DNA of 64,000 nucleotides from Struthidea cinerea. Taxonomy: Eukaryota > Chordata > Aves > Passeriformes > Corcoracidae. Shown in pieces: positions 11,801 to 26,800 of the stretch (its first letter is position 1; each line of letters opens with the position of its first letter). The position numbers were made by a program, and so were the translations under genes. The stretch lies in the NCBI GenBank assembly GCA_013397865.1, contig VZTI01001771.1:1-64000 (forward strand), in the 5' to 3' direction. Under the pieces are notes generated by a model, which saw only the letters and a list, made by a program, of their open reading frames with translations, had not been told where the DNA came from and searched no databases.

Positions 11801-14800
11801 AACAAAAGTGGCTCATCATTCTTTCAAGGCTGAGGAATTTTTCTCTAAGAGGAGAACAGCAGTTTCCCACAATCCCCCATCCTCTCCCTCAGTTGTTAAA
11901 CTAGGTCATCTTTGAGATACTTTTGACTTCATCACACCTAATGACAAGCTGTCACGATTCCCAGATGTGTACCTCCCTGCTCATCTTCTTCTCGCTATCT
12001 CACTCAAAAGTCGCTAAGACTTTTAGCACGAAGTTGAGAGCCAGACTTCTCAGCTCCTCTCTGAAGCACTCACAGCTCTGCCTCACTTTTTTTATGCAGT
12101 CATTTAGCACCTCTGACTAGATGGAAAAATAAATTCATATACACTTCCCACAAACTACCATCCCACAAGAGCCATGATGCTCCAGTGATGAAGCTGCCTC
12201 TCCCACTGGGAAGATTTCTGCTAAGACCAACTCTGTTGCAGAACCATAGAGGTGCAAGGAAAAAGTGTACATGAAGTCTATATTAGAGCTAAAAAATTCT
12301 GTGCTGTCAGATATAGAAAAGCAGTATAGAAAGCAACCAAAGGCCAGGGAGAAAAAAAAATCAAGAGAAGAAAAGCAGACCAAGGGAGGCCCCTCTGCCC
12401 TCTCAGGTGAGACCCCACCTGCAGAGCTGCCCCAGCCCTGGGGCCCAGCACAGGAAGGACCACGAGCTGCTGGACAGAGCCCAGAGGAGGCACCAGGATG
12501 AGCAGAGGGATGGAGCAGCTCTGCTGGGAGGAAAGGCTGCAAGAGCTGGGATTGTTCAGCCTGGAGAGGAGCAGCTTCAGGGTGACCTAACTGCAGCCTT
12601 CCAGTGCCTCAAGTGAGCTACCAGAAAGATGGAGAGAGACTACGTACAAAGAGCTGGAGTGACAAGACAAGGGGGAATGGCTTCCAACTAAAAGAGCGCA
12701 GGGTTAGATGGGATACTGGGAAGAAATTCCTCCCTGTGAGGGTGCTGAGTTCCTGGCACAGGTTGCCCAGAGCTGTGGCTGCCCCTGGATCCCTGGAAGT
12801 GTCCAAGGCCAAGTTGGATGGGGCTTGGAGCAACCTTGGAAAGTGGAAGGTGTCCCTGTCCATGGTGGGGGGTTGGAACTCGATGATCTTTAAGGTCCCT
12901 TTCAACCCAGGCCATACTGTGATTCTGTGATCCTCAACGGAACCTCTCCATATTCTCTCTACTCTCTTCCATTTTTCCCCCAGTTTAGTGGGGCTCAATG
13001 AAAGATAATTATGCACATGGTAGTTACTCTAAAGAGTATCAGTGCAGAGTTCCTGAGCAGATACAGGGCTAAGTACCTATTTTTATCCAGGCTAAAGTCT
13101 AGCACTGATCACCATTGTCACAGGGTATCTTCCATGAAATGCTCACTGGCATAATGAAAATCCGAAGTTACATTCAGTTATCATAATTTCAAGTACATCT
13201 GATACTTCCCAGGGATGAGGAGTGTTTCTCTCTACAAATGACTCTCAAGAAGCTAGAGTAAGTTAACGGGTTACAACTTTTAGGTTTGGCTTTGTCATTC
13301 GTAACGCTGCTATGGGCTGCCAGTTTCGGAATTCTGATTAATCACTGCAGAGACTACATACAAAAAACCCCACAGCAAGCCATAAATTAATTAGAAGGAT
13401 AACCCAAGTGGAAGATATGATCCCAGATATTATTGAACCATGTCTCTTTACCTATACAAAAATAAACCCCAACCCTTTTGTGAACAGATGTGAACAGAAG
13501 CAATAACCTAATTTTTACAGGCTTCAGGCAGGGGCTTGGGGTGTGGAAAACTGTTTAGATTCCCTGACAACACAATGTGGAAAAACCCACAGAGAACAAT
13601 GCACATCAGCCCTAAAAAGGCTCAATTTCCTTTCCCTATAGTTTTATAACTCCAGCCAAGCAAATACCAGTGTTAATTAGAATTGTCAATAGTTAACTTC
13701 CAGAATAACAGGAGTCATCATTTTATCTTGTAGTGGAAATAAGCAACTCCAAACTCCTGGAACATGCCTGTGTACGCATGGCCAAGCATCTAGGCAAAAA
13801 TCTGGCATCTCAGTGTACATGGCCATTAGAAAGAAAATGTAAGAGTTCTGCACTGACGTTAATTTACATGAATATGGTCCTCATTTTTCTGATTTTCAGC
13901 CACAAAGGACCCCTTAAACAAGAGACTGTCTCTAGTTCACCAGTCACAATTCATCCCAATTTCCGGTGAAAAAGCTTGAGTTATTTTGAGTTAAACATCA
14001 AAGCTGTTTACTTTCTGCTGATGTTTCCCATGAAACTCATCTCTCTTCTATGTTTTTCTACCCCATCTAGATCACCTACTTGGTTTCTTACTCTCAGGAT
14101 TTTCACAGTGATTGGGAAATGCTGAAGATGGCCTAAAGATGTGAAGTTATGTTTTAAGAAGATCTGAATTCTGATACACTGCCTTATTTTAACAGCTACG
14201 GTTTTATTTAAGCACCAAATATTGAAGATTCATCCTTCCATGACAACAAGTGACAACTTCATTTTAAACAAAATTCTACTGAGGTAGCAACGGGAAAAAA
14301 TAGGTGGGGGAGCAGCAGCAAAACTTTCACTGTAAAAATACAGTGTGAAACATTAAGTCAAAGAGTAAATTAATACCTTACAATAACTGTACTTCATTTC
14401 TCTTACACACATTTATCAAACACAAAAACCACCAGTAAAAGTGTAAGGGAGCGTAGCATTAAAAGCAAGTAATCATAGATCTCAGTCAGTTATTCATCTT
14501 AGTGAAAAAATCCAAGTTTAGAACAAACTTTTCCATTTGGTTTAACTAAATTCACAGTGGTACATGATGGCATGTTTAAAAACCAACGTGCTTCACCAAA
14601 TCACACCAGCTCAGATTTTGCCAGACCACAGTATTAGGACTGCCTCCACTTTGATGTGATCCTCAAATAGGAATATAACACTGACTCTGTTTATCCATCA
14701 GTAAGATGAACAGCTATGACAGCTCTGTGTACCTATAAATACATCAAAAATTTATTTTAAAGCTTTTACATATTTGGACAAAATTCAAAACACAATTTCT

Positions 14801-17800
14801 TTGCAGCAGTTTATCAACCATGTTATATTTCCATTTTAAACCCAATAAAAACTTGGTCTCATTGGCTAAAAACATTTTAAACCTGTTGTTCACTATATTG
14901 CACAAGAATTTATAACATCTCTCAAGATTCAAATCTTAAGAGAGCTGTACAAATTTGACATTACTGTAAGAATTCCATTAAGCAACATTTCTTTGTATGC
15001 TAAAGGACTCTGGAGCAATAGCCTTGTAATGCCAACATGATAAAAAGTGTTCTAGTTTTCAGAACTGTATTCAGAAGAGAGGTAAAATGAGATGGATCTA
15101 CATCACAAATGCCAAAGAAAAACTGTGAACAGAATTTATAGCAGCTGATAGCTATTCCTGAAAGAAATGCATCTAAGCCAACTGCTAATATATTTGCAGC
15201 CTAATTACTGATACACATGTATATGCTTTCATTTGCATCTAAACATTTGTCCAAATTTCAATATATTTAACAATTATTCCTAAAGGTTGCTTTGTATTTT
15301 CATGTTTTAATGCTTCTAGGACAGATTTTCAGTTTTTAGTTTTTACAGTGGATCAGTTCTAAAATGAAATTCAGCTTTTCCTGAAGTACTTCAATTTAGC
15401 TTTTCTTCAGCATTTCAGCTGGAGCTCCTAGTTCAAGATTACTTATCTTACTGCATAGCCTAGAATGTAAAATATTCTTGTAGGAAAAAAATATTCCAAA
15501 TGGTATGTTCGCTATGAATATTAAACAAATTATACACCTTTAATGTTAAGATTTGAATGGTTTCAGAGAATTCTTTAAGTCCTCACACCTGGCCTTGTCT
15601 GTGTTTTGCAGCTATTCTGGAAGAAGGGTGTCTTACTCCACTGTTACATATAAAAGAAAGCAATAGGTGTAACATACCATAAGCACCAACATGATGAAAC
15701 TGCTCTTCTGCAAAATTAAATATTAATTTAATATCAAATGGCACAGACAACAAAGCAGTATTCTGGATGGCTGACCACACATGCTATCACTGAACGTATA
15801 TTAGGGCAAAAAATGAGAATTACCTACAATTTCTAATCCCTGCATCTGGCTTTAGCAAAAAAAAACCCCAACAAACAAACAAACAAACAAACAAACCAAC
15901 AAAAACCCCAAGAAAAAAAACCCAACCAACCAACAAAAACCAACAGCATTAACTTAATGTGTTTTTTTAAAAGGAGCAGTAGGAATCTCAAAATAACCAG
16001 TCAACGACCATTTTGAGGAACTCCTAGTATGTCAGGGAGGAAGACAGCAAGTACTGACACAAAGCAACATGCCATGCTAAAGACTCTCTCCTACAATTAA
16101 GATACAGATCCACAAGTCTTACTGTCTTTTGGACCCACAGCTCCTGGTGAATACCAGAAAGTGATATTCTCACCAGCAGTAATTAAAAGTAAGAATTAAC
16201 ATAGTTGGAACAGTAACAGAATATACCAATAACAAAGACTTTTACACAATAATGTTCAGGTTACAGTACTCCCTTAATTAAAAGGTTCTACAAGTTTTAT
16301 TGCCTAAAATACACGAAAAATATACCAAGCTTGTATCACAAAATCAGGAGAGGATGATTCCTGATGCACTGAGACAGAAAGGCTAAAACGAATGAACTTC
16401 ACAGTAAAGCTTTCTGCTTCTTCCATTCAACTCTGACTTTCATATTCAGAGTAACAGATATAAAACACCACTTTGTGGCAAAATCACTTTGTCTTGAGCA
16501 AATTCAATGCCTACATTACCCTGCAGGTAGTGCCTGTACATGGCACTGCAGCACGCACATGCTTACTGCCAGCAAGTCGCGGCATGAGTTACATCACATT
16601 TTTCCTCACTTAAATGACGGAAAGCACAGGCACAAGGAGAAAATTGGACAAGCATAATCTTCAGCAACTGAAGTTCTACACAGTCAACAACTCATTTCTC
16701 AGTCCTTGCTAGAATGAGCTTAAAGCAGAGTACAAGTTTCAGAGAGACTGCAGACACAGAGTAACAACCTTGGCAAAATTTAAAGGAGAAGAATAGAAAT
16801 ACATCAGAAAATGTAAGGGGAAAAGGGATGCAAAAGCAATGTTTTAATGCTGTCAGAGATTCACCAATGGACTCCCTTCTCATTACAATATCATCAAGTT
16901 AACAGATGGCAAAGCATTAACCAAACAAGAGGGTGTCAAGAACTGCTAGGAAGAACAACACAGCACACTTTACAAGACACCAGCAGATGTTCCTGATTTT
17001 GTCCAAAAAAATGCCATCACCTTTATATTCCAAAGGAATTTCACTATCTCAAACAAGAAGATTAAAAGGCATCAAGCTAGATTTAAAACAAAACAGTACT
17101 AATGGGCTTGCTGGTATCACAGACAGCCTCCAGCAATGTTTTGACTACCTTAATGGTACTCCCTTACCACAATTCTGTAGATTACGGCTAGGTTCTTTGA
17201 AAGACAAAACTACCTGCACACATGTAAACTCAGACTCCTTGCTCCTTTTGATACAGTCCACAGTAAGACGGATTCTGAGAAAATAATGGACTTTAAAAGA
17301 AATCAAGCTGAAGATGACAACTGAGGCTGATCTGACTGGAAAACAAGCAGGTCTGTAAGAGAAGCCCCATCTGTCTGAGGGGCAGAACAGTAGAGTCCAC
17401 AAGCATGAAGCTGGACACAAGATGCTGGGTATGTGATACTGGACTTGCCATTGCTACACACAGATCACGCAGAATCAGAATAACTAGGAGCAACAACAAC
17501 AGGCCATTGGACTTAGGATATCTGAAATAAAGTACTGAGGAGAATGCCACAGTTAGTGCTAGTAAAAGCCAAACACCGACCTACCTATTTCATCTACTTC
17601 AAGTATACAGTCTCACTGCTCCTGCTCAGCTATGCCCACTACAGGCATTCCCAAAAGATGAACAGTTCTTTAGACTTTCTATAAATTCTACCTCAAGCAG
17701 CAGTGTCTCAATTAGACATTTATGAGATACAATCAAGAGCTACCCAACAAAAACACAGAAAACTTGCAGTTGGTAACCTTTGCTTTATTGCTCTCTGCAA

Positions 17801-20800
17801 ATAAAATTCTTCCTTGGAGTCAAGGGCTCTATACAGAGAGAAATGTGACTAAGGAAATGTTTACACACTGAAATCCCCGAAAGTAAATCTTGTAGCATTA
17901 AACTGATGATAAATACTCATTAGAAAGCTCTCTTCTCAAATAAAAAGAGCTCAAGAATTATAGTGGTTAAGATATTAAGTGTAATTTCTAGGTCACTACA
18001 TAGTAAGTGTTCCACTCAAACACTGGTCTCAACTCATGCTTCTTAACAAAGAAAATTACATACTGAATCTGTCAATAGCAGATGTTCTGCTTGTACTTTG
18101 GAAAAACACCAATATTAGAGGGGAAACAAGTCATATCTAATATCCCACACGAAAGCACTATAGCAAGCTCTGGAATGTGAGTAGCATGTCTCACAGCTCC
18201 CATATTAATTGGTAAGAGAATGAGACAAAGCAGCACTGATATTTACAGCAGCACTAGATGACCTGAACAGCTTTAAGAAGGAAGGGGATGATAACATTCC
18301 CATTTTACAACTTGTAAGGAAAGCTAAACCACAAAGAAATTAAATGAACTTGACACAACCCAGTGGGCACAAAGAAAAGACAAAACCTACCCTTGTACAC
18401 AGTGCCCTATCCACTACATCCCGTTGCCCCTGCCAGACAAAGAAGTATATGGTGTCCCCCAGGAGTGGGGTTGTGGCCACCTGCTCTGACTGCCAGAGCT
18501 CCAGCAAGGGGTACACAGCAGTAAAACGTGGTCTGCCTGCTTTACACTCACTTTTAGCTTTTAAGAAGCATTAATATTAATGATACATTTCTCTAACATA
18601 TTTTAACAGAACAGTTGGGTTTGTTTTTTCTTTTCTGTTTATCAACAGAGACCACACTCTTTCAGAGAGTCCTTCCTTACAGGTCACAGGGAAAAAAAAT
18701 GTAAGGAAAACAGTTAACATCAAGAGCTAAGAATGTGGAATTTTAGAAGTGCAAGAATAGAAAAACCACTGTAGGCATTTCACTTGAGATTTTTTTCATT
18801 GAAGCACCTTCCCAAATGCAGGGCAACAAGAAGGAGAGCTCTGCCCTCAGGCCAGGCAGTGGCACAGCAGAAGGCAGTGTGGAGGTGCAGAGCCTTGTTG
18901 GAGCACTGCTGGCAAACCCCCATGGACATTTCTTTTGCTGCAGCTCACCTTCCTACCAGCAGCAGGTTTTTTGTAGAAAAACACAGGGCACACCTGATAA
19001 AAAAGGCCCCTTAGATTCTCTGAGATTTCAAAATGTTATCAGGAGTTTATATCACTGAACTCAGTACTCCCGGTAGCACATTACATAAAGTATAAAATAA
19101 GAAATGCCTGGTGGGAGTTATCAAAATTCCCTGTCACACCACAGGAACAAGATGCGCTATCTCATTCTGTGGTTTGAAGCCACATCCGGATATTAAAAAA
19201 CTCTGGTAGAGCATCGTCAAACAGATTTGCTTAGTGCTGGTTCTTTTCTCAATACGCCTGAATCAAAAAGAGGAGAGGAAAAAGAAGAACTTTTGACATT
19301 TGAGCATTCACTTAAAGGTGTATGCTGGTAGAGACGGCCAATCAATGTACTGATACAAATTGCTATTATGGTTTCAAGCCTTCTCAACAAGAAACTTAAG
19401 CTGCTGAAGAAAGCAGTAAGAAAGCAAAGATTTATAAAATAAATACTGAAGTAAAAGTCATAAAAACAATACACATTCCTCCCAAACCGAGCAAGGCTTG
19501 TGGACAATGAGAATACTGGGACAATGACTAAACTGAGTATTTGAGAAGTCTGAGCATTGGGTCAGTGCTTTTAGAGAAAACAATTGTCAGTAAAGCGGCA
19601 AGAGCAATCCAGACATTAATTATGCTGAAAAAGTAATTTTTATCCACAGAGAAATCAGGCAGAAGCCCCATGGGATTCTCATGAGGTTTAACAAGACCAA
19701 GTGCTGGAGCTGCATCTGTGTTGGGGCAACCCTCGGAATCAATCCAGGCTGGGAATGAACAGGTCAAGAGCAGCCCTGGGAGAAGGACTTGGGGATGCTG
19801 GTGGGCGAGGGCTGGCCCTACCCCAGCTGTGCGTGCTGGGACCCAGAAACCCCTGTGTCCTGGGCTGATTCCCCAGTGTGGGCAGCAGAGGACAGTGGAG
19901 TCTGCCCTCTGCCCCACTCAGGTGAGACCCCACCTGCAGAGCTGCCCCAGCCCTGGGGCCCAGCACAGGAAGGACCTGGAGCTGCTGGAGCGAGACCAGA
20001 GGAGCACCAAGATGATAAGAGGGCTGGGAGAACTGGGATTGTTCAGCCTGGAAAAGAGAAGCTTCAGGGTGACCTAACTGCAGCCTTCCAGTGCCTGAAG
20101 GAGCCAACAAGATGGAGAAAGTCTATATACAAGAGCCTGGAGTGACAGGACAAGGGGGAATGGCTTCCAACTAAAAGAGAGTAGGTTTAGATTACATATT
20201 AGAAAGAAATTCCTCCCTGTGAGGGTGCTGAGTTCCTGGCACAGGGTGCCCAGAGCAGCTGTGGCTGCCCCTGGATCCCTGGAAGTGTCCAAGGCCAAGT
20301 TGGATGGGGCTTGGAGCAACCTTGGAAAGTGGAAGGTGTCCCTGTCCATGGTGGGGGGCTGGAACTCGATGATCTTTAAGGTCCCTTTCAACCCAGGCCA
20401 TTCTGTGATTCTATGACATACAATAATAAATGAATGGGGGACAAGAAATTGAAATCACTGTACCAGGGAGAGAACTGGAATCATGGAAAATAAGCAGCCT
20501 GGAGAATTGCACAAGAAAGTCTCGTCAATCAAAAGCCCAGCTTTACTGTGCAATTCTGAAAGGATCAGATGAAGGGTAAAGCAACAGATGTACTATCTGA
20601 ACAATAGTAAAATATTTGACAAAAATCTCTCTCAAGACTACTTACTCTCCAAAATCAACTCAAATTGGCTTGGACAGAAACACTACAATGTAACCTGAAA
20701 CCAAATTACTAGTCATAATAAAAAATAGAGAAGCCTAAAGCAGAAAACAAAAAACCAAAAAAACAGATAAAAAGATGAGCATTCCCCAGGCTGGGAAACC

Positions 20801-23800
20801 CTCCAATTGCCACACTGAAAAGTGCTGTGTCAATTTAGACTGATGTTCCCAGAAGTTAAAGCAATAAACAGAAATGGACTGCAAGTCTTGATTAGTGGGA
20901 TAGTGCAAAGATTGAAATTAGTTCTGACACCACTCAGAAACAGAAGAAGAACTGAGTATGTTTGAGATCCACAGAGGACATTTCCAGGTGGTAACAAACC
21001 TTTCAGATGCCAGTTGGTACAAAACAGTAATAAGATGACCTAAAGTGATTAAAACCCATTTTTTTTTTAAAAAAGCAAAATAAAGATTCAGTGGGTACTG
21101 GAAAGGGAAAAATTGCAGAAAAAGACCAGACTGAGAGACACAGAAAAAGGAAAGCCTATTTCATTTTAGAGAAAAAATTACAATAAAAAATAGCAGGAGA
21201 AGGCGGATCAGTTTGGAAGGTAAAACTAAAGAACACATAGCTCTGGAGCAGGCTGTGGAGAAGAGGACCCATATGCTCCACATTAATAAAACTCCTGTAG
21301 AAGATGTCCTTCATTCCTGCAAAACGTACATCAAGAAGAGCAATTACGGTAATCTGGAGTTCATTCCCTATAACCCCCACACGCACTCCACTATCTTTCC
21401 AAAGAGCTGTCTCCACTGTCAGCTTCCCTTCTACACACCTTGCCGTCTCGTCACCACACCAAGGGTAATTAATGCACCAGGCTCCATCACCATGATACAG
21501 GCAGATAAACATACCATGCTGTGCACAATTTAATACTCACAGTTATTCAAAATACAAATGCCACAAAATCTCACCAATCACCACTAAGAAGAGATCAAGA
21601 AATCAATTTCTTAGCTTCTAATTTTCACAGTCACAAAAAGTCTATAAGAAAAAAAAAAGGTAAAAGCCCCCACAGACTGAGAGGCTACTTTCTTTTACAA
21701 AAGTGTTAAGGGGAAAAAAGCAAACAAACAAAAAACCCCAACCATATACTTCTGTACTTTTTTCAATAGGCAGTAAAACTACTCAGCTTTGCCGATATCA
21801 GTCAAGTGTAATCACCAAAACCAAAGGTTGATTTTGGTTGTAACCTACTTAAAATTTATGACAGTGTTTTAAAGAGCTTCCTCATTAGGTCACTGAGAAA
21901 TAAATTTGCAAAGCATTCCACTGTGCTTTATTACAGCTCCAAGTGCTACTCCAAGGTTCAACTTTGAACACAAAGATAGCTTTCAATCAAATTCATGGAA
22001 AAACATTACTCATAGTGGGTACAATGCTGGATTAAAGCTGCAATACTTACCAGTCATCCAGCAGAGGTTCAGAGAAAACACAGGAAATTGCACAGGAAAT
22101 TAGGCACCACAGTACTATTTTACTGTTCGGAACCATTAATACATTTAATATGTATTTCTAAAGTCACAGCATGAAAGGGTTAAATATTTTTTGTCTTCCA
22201 TTAAAAACACTCTATGTGCAAAGGCTATTAAGTTATTTTGGCATGCTCTCTACATAAAGCAGCTGCTGTACAGTATGTTTTACTTTATAAAATACCTTTA
22301 ATCAGCACAGTGACTAGTACTGTCACTTATAATTAAGGAGGTAAAATGGCAGGTGCAGCATTAATTAGCAAAATTGAAGTCTTTGTGAAGACATGCAGTC
22401 ATACCAACTTAATGCTTTCTAGGAACACAAATGATTGCTAACAGCTTTGTTGCACCACGAACTTGACTAGGTAAGACTGTGCTAAGAAAGGGGCATTTAA
22501 AAATGTTACACTTCTGAAGCCTTTACTATCCTGTATGACTGGATGCATTTCTTAAACTCTTCCTTCTAAAGTTAAAAATAGAAAAATATTCAGGAGCAGA
22601 AAAGCCACCCACTAAGCTCAGAGTCATTCTCAGAGCCTGCGTTACTGCCTTACAAATGACGGAGGGACAGGGACAGAGGTACAGGTCAAGAGACAGGCAA
22701 AGTGGTTCTCTTACTTGAAAAGGTTTTTCCAGCCAACAAATAAGAAATTGGCTGGCCCAGCATCTGGAGAAATGCCCACGCCCATAATTTAAAAACAGAG
22801 CAATGTTGTTGCGATCCCTTCCATGAACGTAGGACCACTGGCCCTACAATTACCCTCATAACAATTCTGCAACTGCCACCTTGTGGGTTTGAGGCTGTTG
22901 GTTTTTTGGAGAAAGTCCATAGTCTGCGAGTTAATCTCCCCTTCCCTTTAAAGCTGCAGAGGTTATTTTGACTTGAAGGACTTCTGAAAGGTAACCTTAC
23001 AACTATTTACAAATCTTCAGAGCATACACATTCAGCATGAAGTCCTACCAGATCGGTAACACTTCCAAAGTGGTAGTCACCCTTAGTGCTGGGCTGTGAG
23101 CTCACCTCAGCCCAGAGTGGTGCATCCACCATCTCCATATCCACCTGTTCTGCAGAGTCCCCAGGTACCACCTCAGCATCCAGCACCACTCATAAAAACA
23201 AGTGCAGTGGTGAGGCTGGAAAAATTCCAGTGTTCATGGTCTCATTTGTAAACTTACGGTCTGCTGATCTGCAAGCAAACACTCCCAGACACTGCACTGG
23301 CTTTGGCCAAACTAAGACTGCAATCTGAATGGAGTCAAAAAGACCCATTTTTGTATTACTTCAAGGCAAAAAGACTAACCCTTCTGAACGACACATTATC
23401 CACGCTATGCTTCAAAAGCAACTCAAATACGTGTTCTTCAGAAGTGAAGGCGTAACAGTACATCAAATGATACATTTAGTAATACAGCAGTGGTAAAACT
23501 GTAGTAAAGAGCCTTTTGCATTAATTTTAAGGGAATGTGTTTCTGCCTAAATTCACAGATTCCCACATCTGTCTTAAATAGAAAGCAGTATAAACACCGG
23601 GCAAAGCAACTCCACCCTGTGCTATGAACTAGCAGACCAGCTGCAGACCTCTGTAAGATACCAACCTCACAAACACCACACAACGCATTACACTGATTTC
23701 TGCTTCACTGATGTTAAATGACTGTTTCTGCAGTGGGCAGATAGTACCTTCCACGGGCACAGCAGAAAGCACTTCCAAGGCAAACCACAGTAGATAAACT

Positions 23801-26800
23801 GCAGTGGATGGAAGGCATACTTACTTGTGGTTTTCTTTCAGTGCTAATTTTGACTTAAAATTGAATCTTCTGGGAAGGAACACAATCCCTAGCTGTGTGC
23901 AGTACCCACTGCCAACCAACTCATGAAGCAGAACCGCTACTGACTCACAAATGAGTTATTCATCCATCCTCCTTCTGACAAGCAGAAAAAGTACATGACC
24001 ACGGCTGACAGAAGAGAAAACAAGATTCAAACAGAGAGATGCAGGAAGGGTAAGGAAAAGAATTTAGAAAACAACAAAGACCATTTGTTATATGCTGCAA
24101 GAAGACACAATGACAATAAACCACTTTTAATTAGACGTGTAATTCTGCAAATGGACAGATAACAAGTGCTGCACAAACAAATCAAAAAGGCCACTAATTA
24201 TAAACACCACAATATTTTGTTTGAGAATGAGAAATGAGATGCTGAAATTTCAGAAATATTTTTAAGCTTTTTTAGATTAGGCACAATCAGAGTGGGTATG
24301 AAACAGCTGTTTTGAACTAGCAGAAGAGAACTTAAGGATAGGAAAAAACTTTGTCTGTAAGTGGGAACAAGCACCAAGTGGGAACAGATTTCAGAGAGTA
24401 CACATGGGGGTTACAGAACCTGCCATCCCAGACAGGTGCGGCTTGCAGCTAAAATATTTCAGACAGCAGTATGCAGATTTTTATGCCATCACAATTTCAG
24501 TCCACAGACAGGTCTGAGACAGTGACATTCATATAAGCTCTCTGAGAAGACAGGAGCCATGTCCTGCCATATGGTCTGGCACAGTTCAGCACATGGGATC
24601 AGTTACAACTGTTTTCCTTTTCCCAAAATTAGCATTAAAATATAAGTGATAGCTTAAATTAGAAGTGAAGCATCTTGTCAAAAGTTTAAATTAGAAGCAA
24701 TCCAATGCTTTGAGACAATGTAAATTATACAAAAATTTACAGTTTGGTAGAGGGTATAAATACAATTAAGACTGAGAAAATAAACAAATGCATAAATAAA
24801 TCAATTCCTCCACTAGTCTGGCACTGTGCAGTATTTACCACCCAGGTGGATGGAGAGATGTTTATGGCATAGGCATAGAATAGCGTTAAAATCACATTTC
24901 CCAGTCTCTGAGTTCATAAAAAAAAAAAAACTATCAGAGAGGCTAAACTACCTTATGCCATTCAAAAACCTTCATTAGCTAAGGCTGCTGCAAACTGGCA
25001 AAGCAGCTTGAAAAAGCCTGCTTTATTATTTAACTTCCTTGGGCTTAACACAAGATACTGACTTTTCTTTATGGTTCACCTTCCTCACAGAGATACCATG
25101 AGATTCATGGGTTCCAATTCTAAGGGCATTGTTTTCCAAATTCCATTTGGAAAACATTTCATATCAGATGATCACTATCAACTGATCACGTTTTGTATCT
25201 TTGTATATATCACTCTATGTACATATCATTCACACTGCACGATTTGGTAGAATCTGATTAAATGACATAGCACTGGAGCTCTACAGACAGTTACGTCATA
25301 TGAAGTACTTGGATACACTGGAATGCAGTTAAAAGATAGGTCTTACTTTCCCATCCAAACAGCATAGCTTTCAGGGAGTTGTGGAACAAAAAGCATAGAT
25401 CTTCCAGTATCAACATCTACTGCTCCAAAGCAGCCGGCTTCAGTTACTCCAAAAGTCCAGTGAAAGTAAGATTCCTAGGTTAAAACAAAATATATTCTTA
25501 GAAAAAAGACCTCACTTCTACCAGCTCTAAAAATACACTACAGTACATATTAATTTCTATTTCCACATATCTGGAAGAGGTCTCTCTTGCTTTTGGAGGG
25601 GAAGAAGTGGTTTAGGTCTAAACCTTTTCAGACTGGTTAGTTTTAGGTTAGAATAATACAAATCTCTTTGTTGGCAACTGGAAAGGATCAGAGATTAATA
25701 AGCTACCATAAGCAGGTTAACTCAGCACAATAAACACACACTACACATTAGAATACATTCTTCCACTCTAGAATAGGGAATGTATTATCAGGGAGAAACA
25801 ATCACATCACAAGAGACAAGGCAAAAGCAGAGTGCAGCTTCATTGGATTGCAAAAGCAGAGCGCTGAAGTGAAAACCCAGCCTTCCCTAGAGAAGAGGAA
25901 GCTGCACTAGGAACAGCCCTTAGCCAAGAGTTATTTTAAGAACAAGCAAGCAAACAACAAAACGCCTAACAATACAGGATTTAAGTTTGGTAAGGATAGA
26001 CGTATGCTTTAGTGCCCTGAAAGGTGCATCTCCTCTAAAACCAGACTAATAACTGCATAAAGATATGTGCTATCTAAAGTAGAACTTACTGAGTTTGTTT
26101 CTTCATAACATACAACAGCTCAATTAAATTCACAAAACAAAGTGCTGCAGAAACCATGCAGGGTATGGGATATGCGTAATTTGAGTTCTTTTACACCAAC
26201 ATCCCCAGAACTTGTTAAGTCCTATTTGTGACAGAAGAACACATGGGCACATAAGGAAGAGTCTAATTCAAGAAGACACATGTTGTAAATTCCAAGAGAT
26301 AGGCTGCTGTTTTATAAAACCACGAAATGTACTTTTCTATTAATTAATTCAGCTTAGGTTGTTTTTTGGGTCACAGACAAGACTGAAAGAATGAAGAAAT
26401 ATTCCACTGCTGTCTTCAAGGTTAGATTCAAACGCTGATGAGCAGTAAGGCCTTAAACAGGTTTAGGCCCTTTAAACCAGATCATGAGCCTGCACTAAAG
26501 CACTGGAAGTGAGAGCAACTCAAAGCTGAAGAAGTAATGTTATAAAGAAGCCAATTTATTTAAGTGAAGCAAGACAATGCACATCTGAGAGATAAAGGGA
26601 AAATAATTTAAAATAATTTAAAAATTCATTCAGTTGAAGAGAGTTTCTCAACTTGAAGTTTTGATTCAGCTCTTACCTGGCGAAACACAATACCAGTATC
26701 AGTACAGTATCTCTGGGTTTCTTCTCCACCCTGCAGCAGAACAATTGAATTCTTCTGGACATCCTTATTCTGTCTCAGGCGTTCACACAGCCGTCTTCTG

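Larger units (their letters stand above)
9642..25346 (-). other. PEPD: PEPD intron 3 (about 15.7 kb)
   Basis: The largest intron in view. It holds two CR1 copies in plus orientation (12380-12930 and 19678-20416), a probable MIR-type SINE (18285-18428), an A/C-rich simple repeat (15856-15945) and an A-rich tract (10456-10530). I found no further PEPD exon in it, and exons 3 and 4 join in phase without one. The remainder is AT-rich and shows nothing recognisable. Confidence 0.9.

Noticed and set aside
12135..13016. Overlapping open frames on both strands, 60-135 codons
   Set aside because: They lie in or at the edge of the CR1 element at 12380-12930; the same holds for 19528-20416.
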